Source of the DNA: Bilabrum cf. latius | Taxonomy: Eukaryota; Bigyra: Bicosoecida; Bigyra; Bicosoecida | Direction of reading: 5' to 3' | NCBI GenBank assembly: GCA_965178125.1 | Contig: OZ237736.1 | Coordinates: 558,001 to 622,000, forward strand | Length of the DNA: 64,000 nucleotides | Position numbers and translations under genes: made by a program | Notes under the pieces: model-generated | The model's input: the letters and a program-made list of their open reading frames with translations, nothing else | The model's database searches: none | Told to the model about the DNA's origin: nothing | Part shown: in pieces, positions 63,369-64,000 of the stretch | How the letters are laid out: the number at the start of each line of letters is the position of its first letter | How positions within the stretch are numbered: position 1 is the first letter of the stretch

Positions 63369-64000
63369 TCAAAGCCTGCTTGCTTTGACGACAAACAAAG
63401 GGTCACATCGAGTACTACTTGGGAGGCCGAAAAGCTCCGGGCCTACACTCGTCAGGTCCCAGGCCTCGATCGGGCCCCAATGCAGCACCTGCGTGGTGCT
63501 GTCACTGCCTCCACCCCCACCCTCTGCATCCGCAACCGATACTGAGCTACTCTCGATACCACCCGCATCATCCGTCTAAGAAGTATCACCAGAAAATCGG
63601 ATCACATCGGCAGCGTAACAAATCTTCTCGGCGAGTCCGAATTCCAGCCAAGGCCTCACCGATTGGGTGGGAAAGCAGCGACTCGATACTGCGGCCATTA
63701 GGACGCCGCCCGGGCGAAGAAGCAACCCTGCTTCCCGCACCACTTGGAGAGGATGTGTAAGGTATTCAATGCTTAAGCTGCACGTTACAACGTCCAATGT
63801 GCTATCGCTGATTCCGGTAGCTGCCCCGAGGGATGCAGGGATTTGCCCTGGCCCCTTCGATTCAAGGGGTACGTACCGGCCCCGTGCTCGTCCATTGTTG
63901 GAACTCGTGGCACTCGGTTCGTGTTCGCGCCATGAAGCCTTGTCGTTCAAATCTAGTACCGTCCATCTGCCGCAATGACCTGGCAAGTCATGCAGAAGCG
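63369..64000 (-). CDS. SAM-dependent methyltransferase (class I), 3' part
   Basis: The frame enters from the window edge and ends at TGA 63371-63369, with TAG 63578-63576 read as Gln. It shows the C-terminal half of a Methyltransf_11-type fold: LDVVTCSLSIEYLTHPLQVV (acidic strand and following helix), REAGLLLRPGGVLMAAVS, then SRCFPTQSVRPWL, and a terminal DPLFVVKASRL. The SRCFPTK-type motif and DP-L-V-V end occur in a plant/algal/bacterial group of uncharacterised methyltransferases. The substrate is unknown. The SAM-binding glycine loop lies outside the window or is not recognisable. A Gly/Asp/Ser-rich insert sits near residue 135 of the visible part. Confidence 0.7.

Overview
This window is nuclear DNA of a microbial eukaryote that appears to use a non-standard genetic code. 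It is GC-rich and gene-dense, with short GT-AG introns. The genes are of eukaryotic type: a MutS-family MSH2, a fungal/protist-type IMP 5'-nucleotidase, a PUFA-type elongase, a Slo/BK-like potassium channel, a ubiquitin-specific protease, a lysosomal-type acetyltransferase and ankyrin-repeat and EGF-like proteins. Almost every long gene is interrupted in frame by TAG, and the same frame and protein family resume on the other side. In two places a TAG in one copy of a tandemly repeated gene is CAG in sister copies. In the protease a TAG sits where the family has a conserved glutamine. The consistent reading is UAG = Gln, with UGA (almost always) and UAA (once) as stops. Gene models below read TAG as Gln. 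I cannot place the lineage from the sequence alone.

Layout. 1-16,058: three and a half tandem copies (4,535-bp unit) of a gene for a roughly 1,400-residue protein with a predicted signal peptide and C-terminal membrane segments. Alternate copies resemble each other (a 9,070-bp higher-order repeat), and the last copy has a mosaic, diverged C-terminal third. 16,142-19,543 (minus): a secreted GH78-like (alpha-L-rhamnosidase-like) protein. 19,704-20,207: a small helical protein. 20,433-26,586: five tandem units of about 1.23 kb with no convincing gene, each ending in a perfect 13-bp GC-rich hairpin. 26,741-28,297 (minus): an ankyrin protein with two introns. 28,499-30,015: a secreted Cys-rich protein with an apparent frameshift. 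30,246-33,812: a USP deubiquitinase with an MGCCC lipidation-type start. 34,193-35,497: a fatty-acid elongase. 35,893-45,083: a 3,029-residue K+ channel. 45,290-47,791 (minus) and 47,883-48,740 (plus): two divergent unrecognised genes. 48,974-52,084 (minus): an HGSNAT-like membrane acetyltransferase. 52,204-56,674 (minus): a large low-complexity protein, divergent from ISN1 (56,889-58,775). 58,939-62,703 and upstream (minus): MSH2. 63,369 to the window end (minus): a partial SAM methyltransferase.

The genes do not form a pathway. What links them is the shared code, the near-exclusive use of UGA as terminator, short GT-AG introns, and large disordered insertions in conserved proteins. The left part (secreted repeat proteins, GH78-like protein, EGF-like protein) is rich in secreted products and tandem arrays. 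The right part is mostly single-copy housekeeping-type genes.
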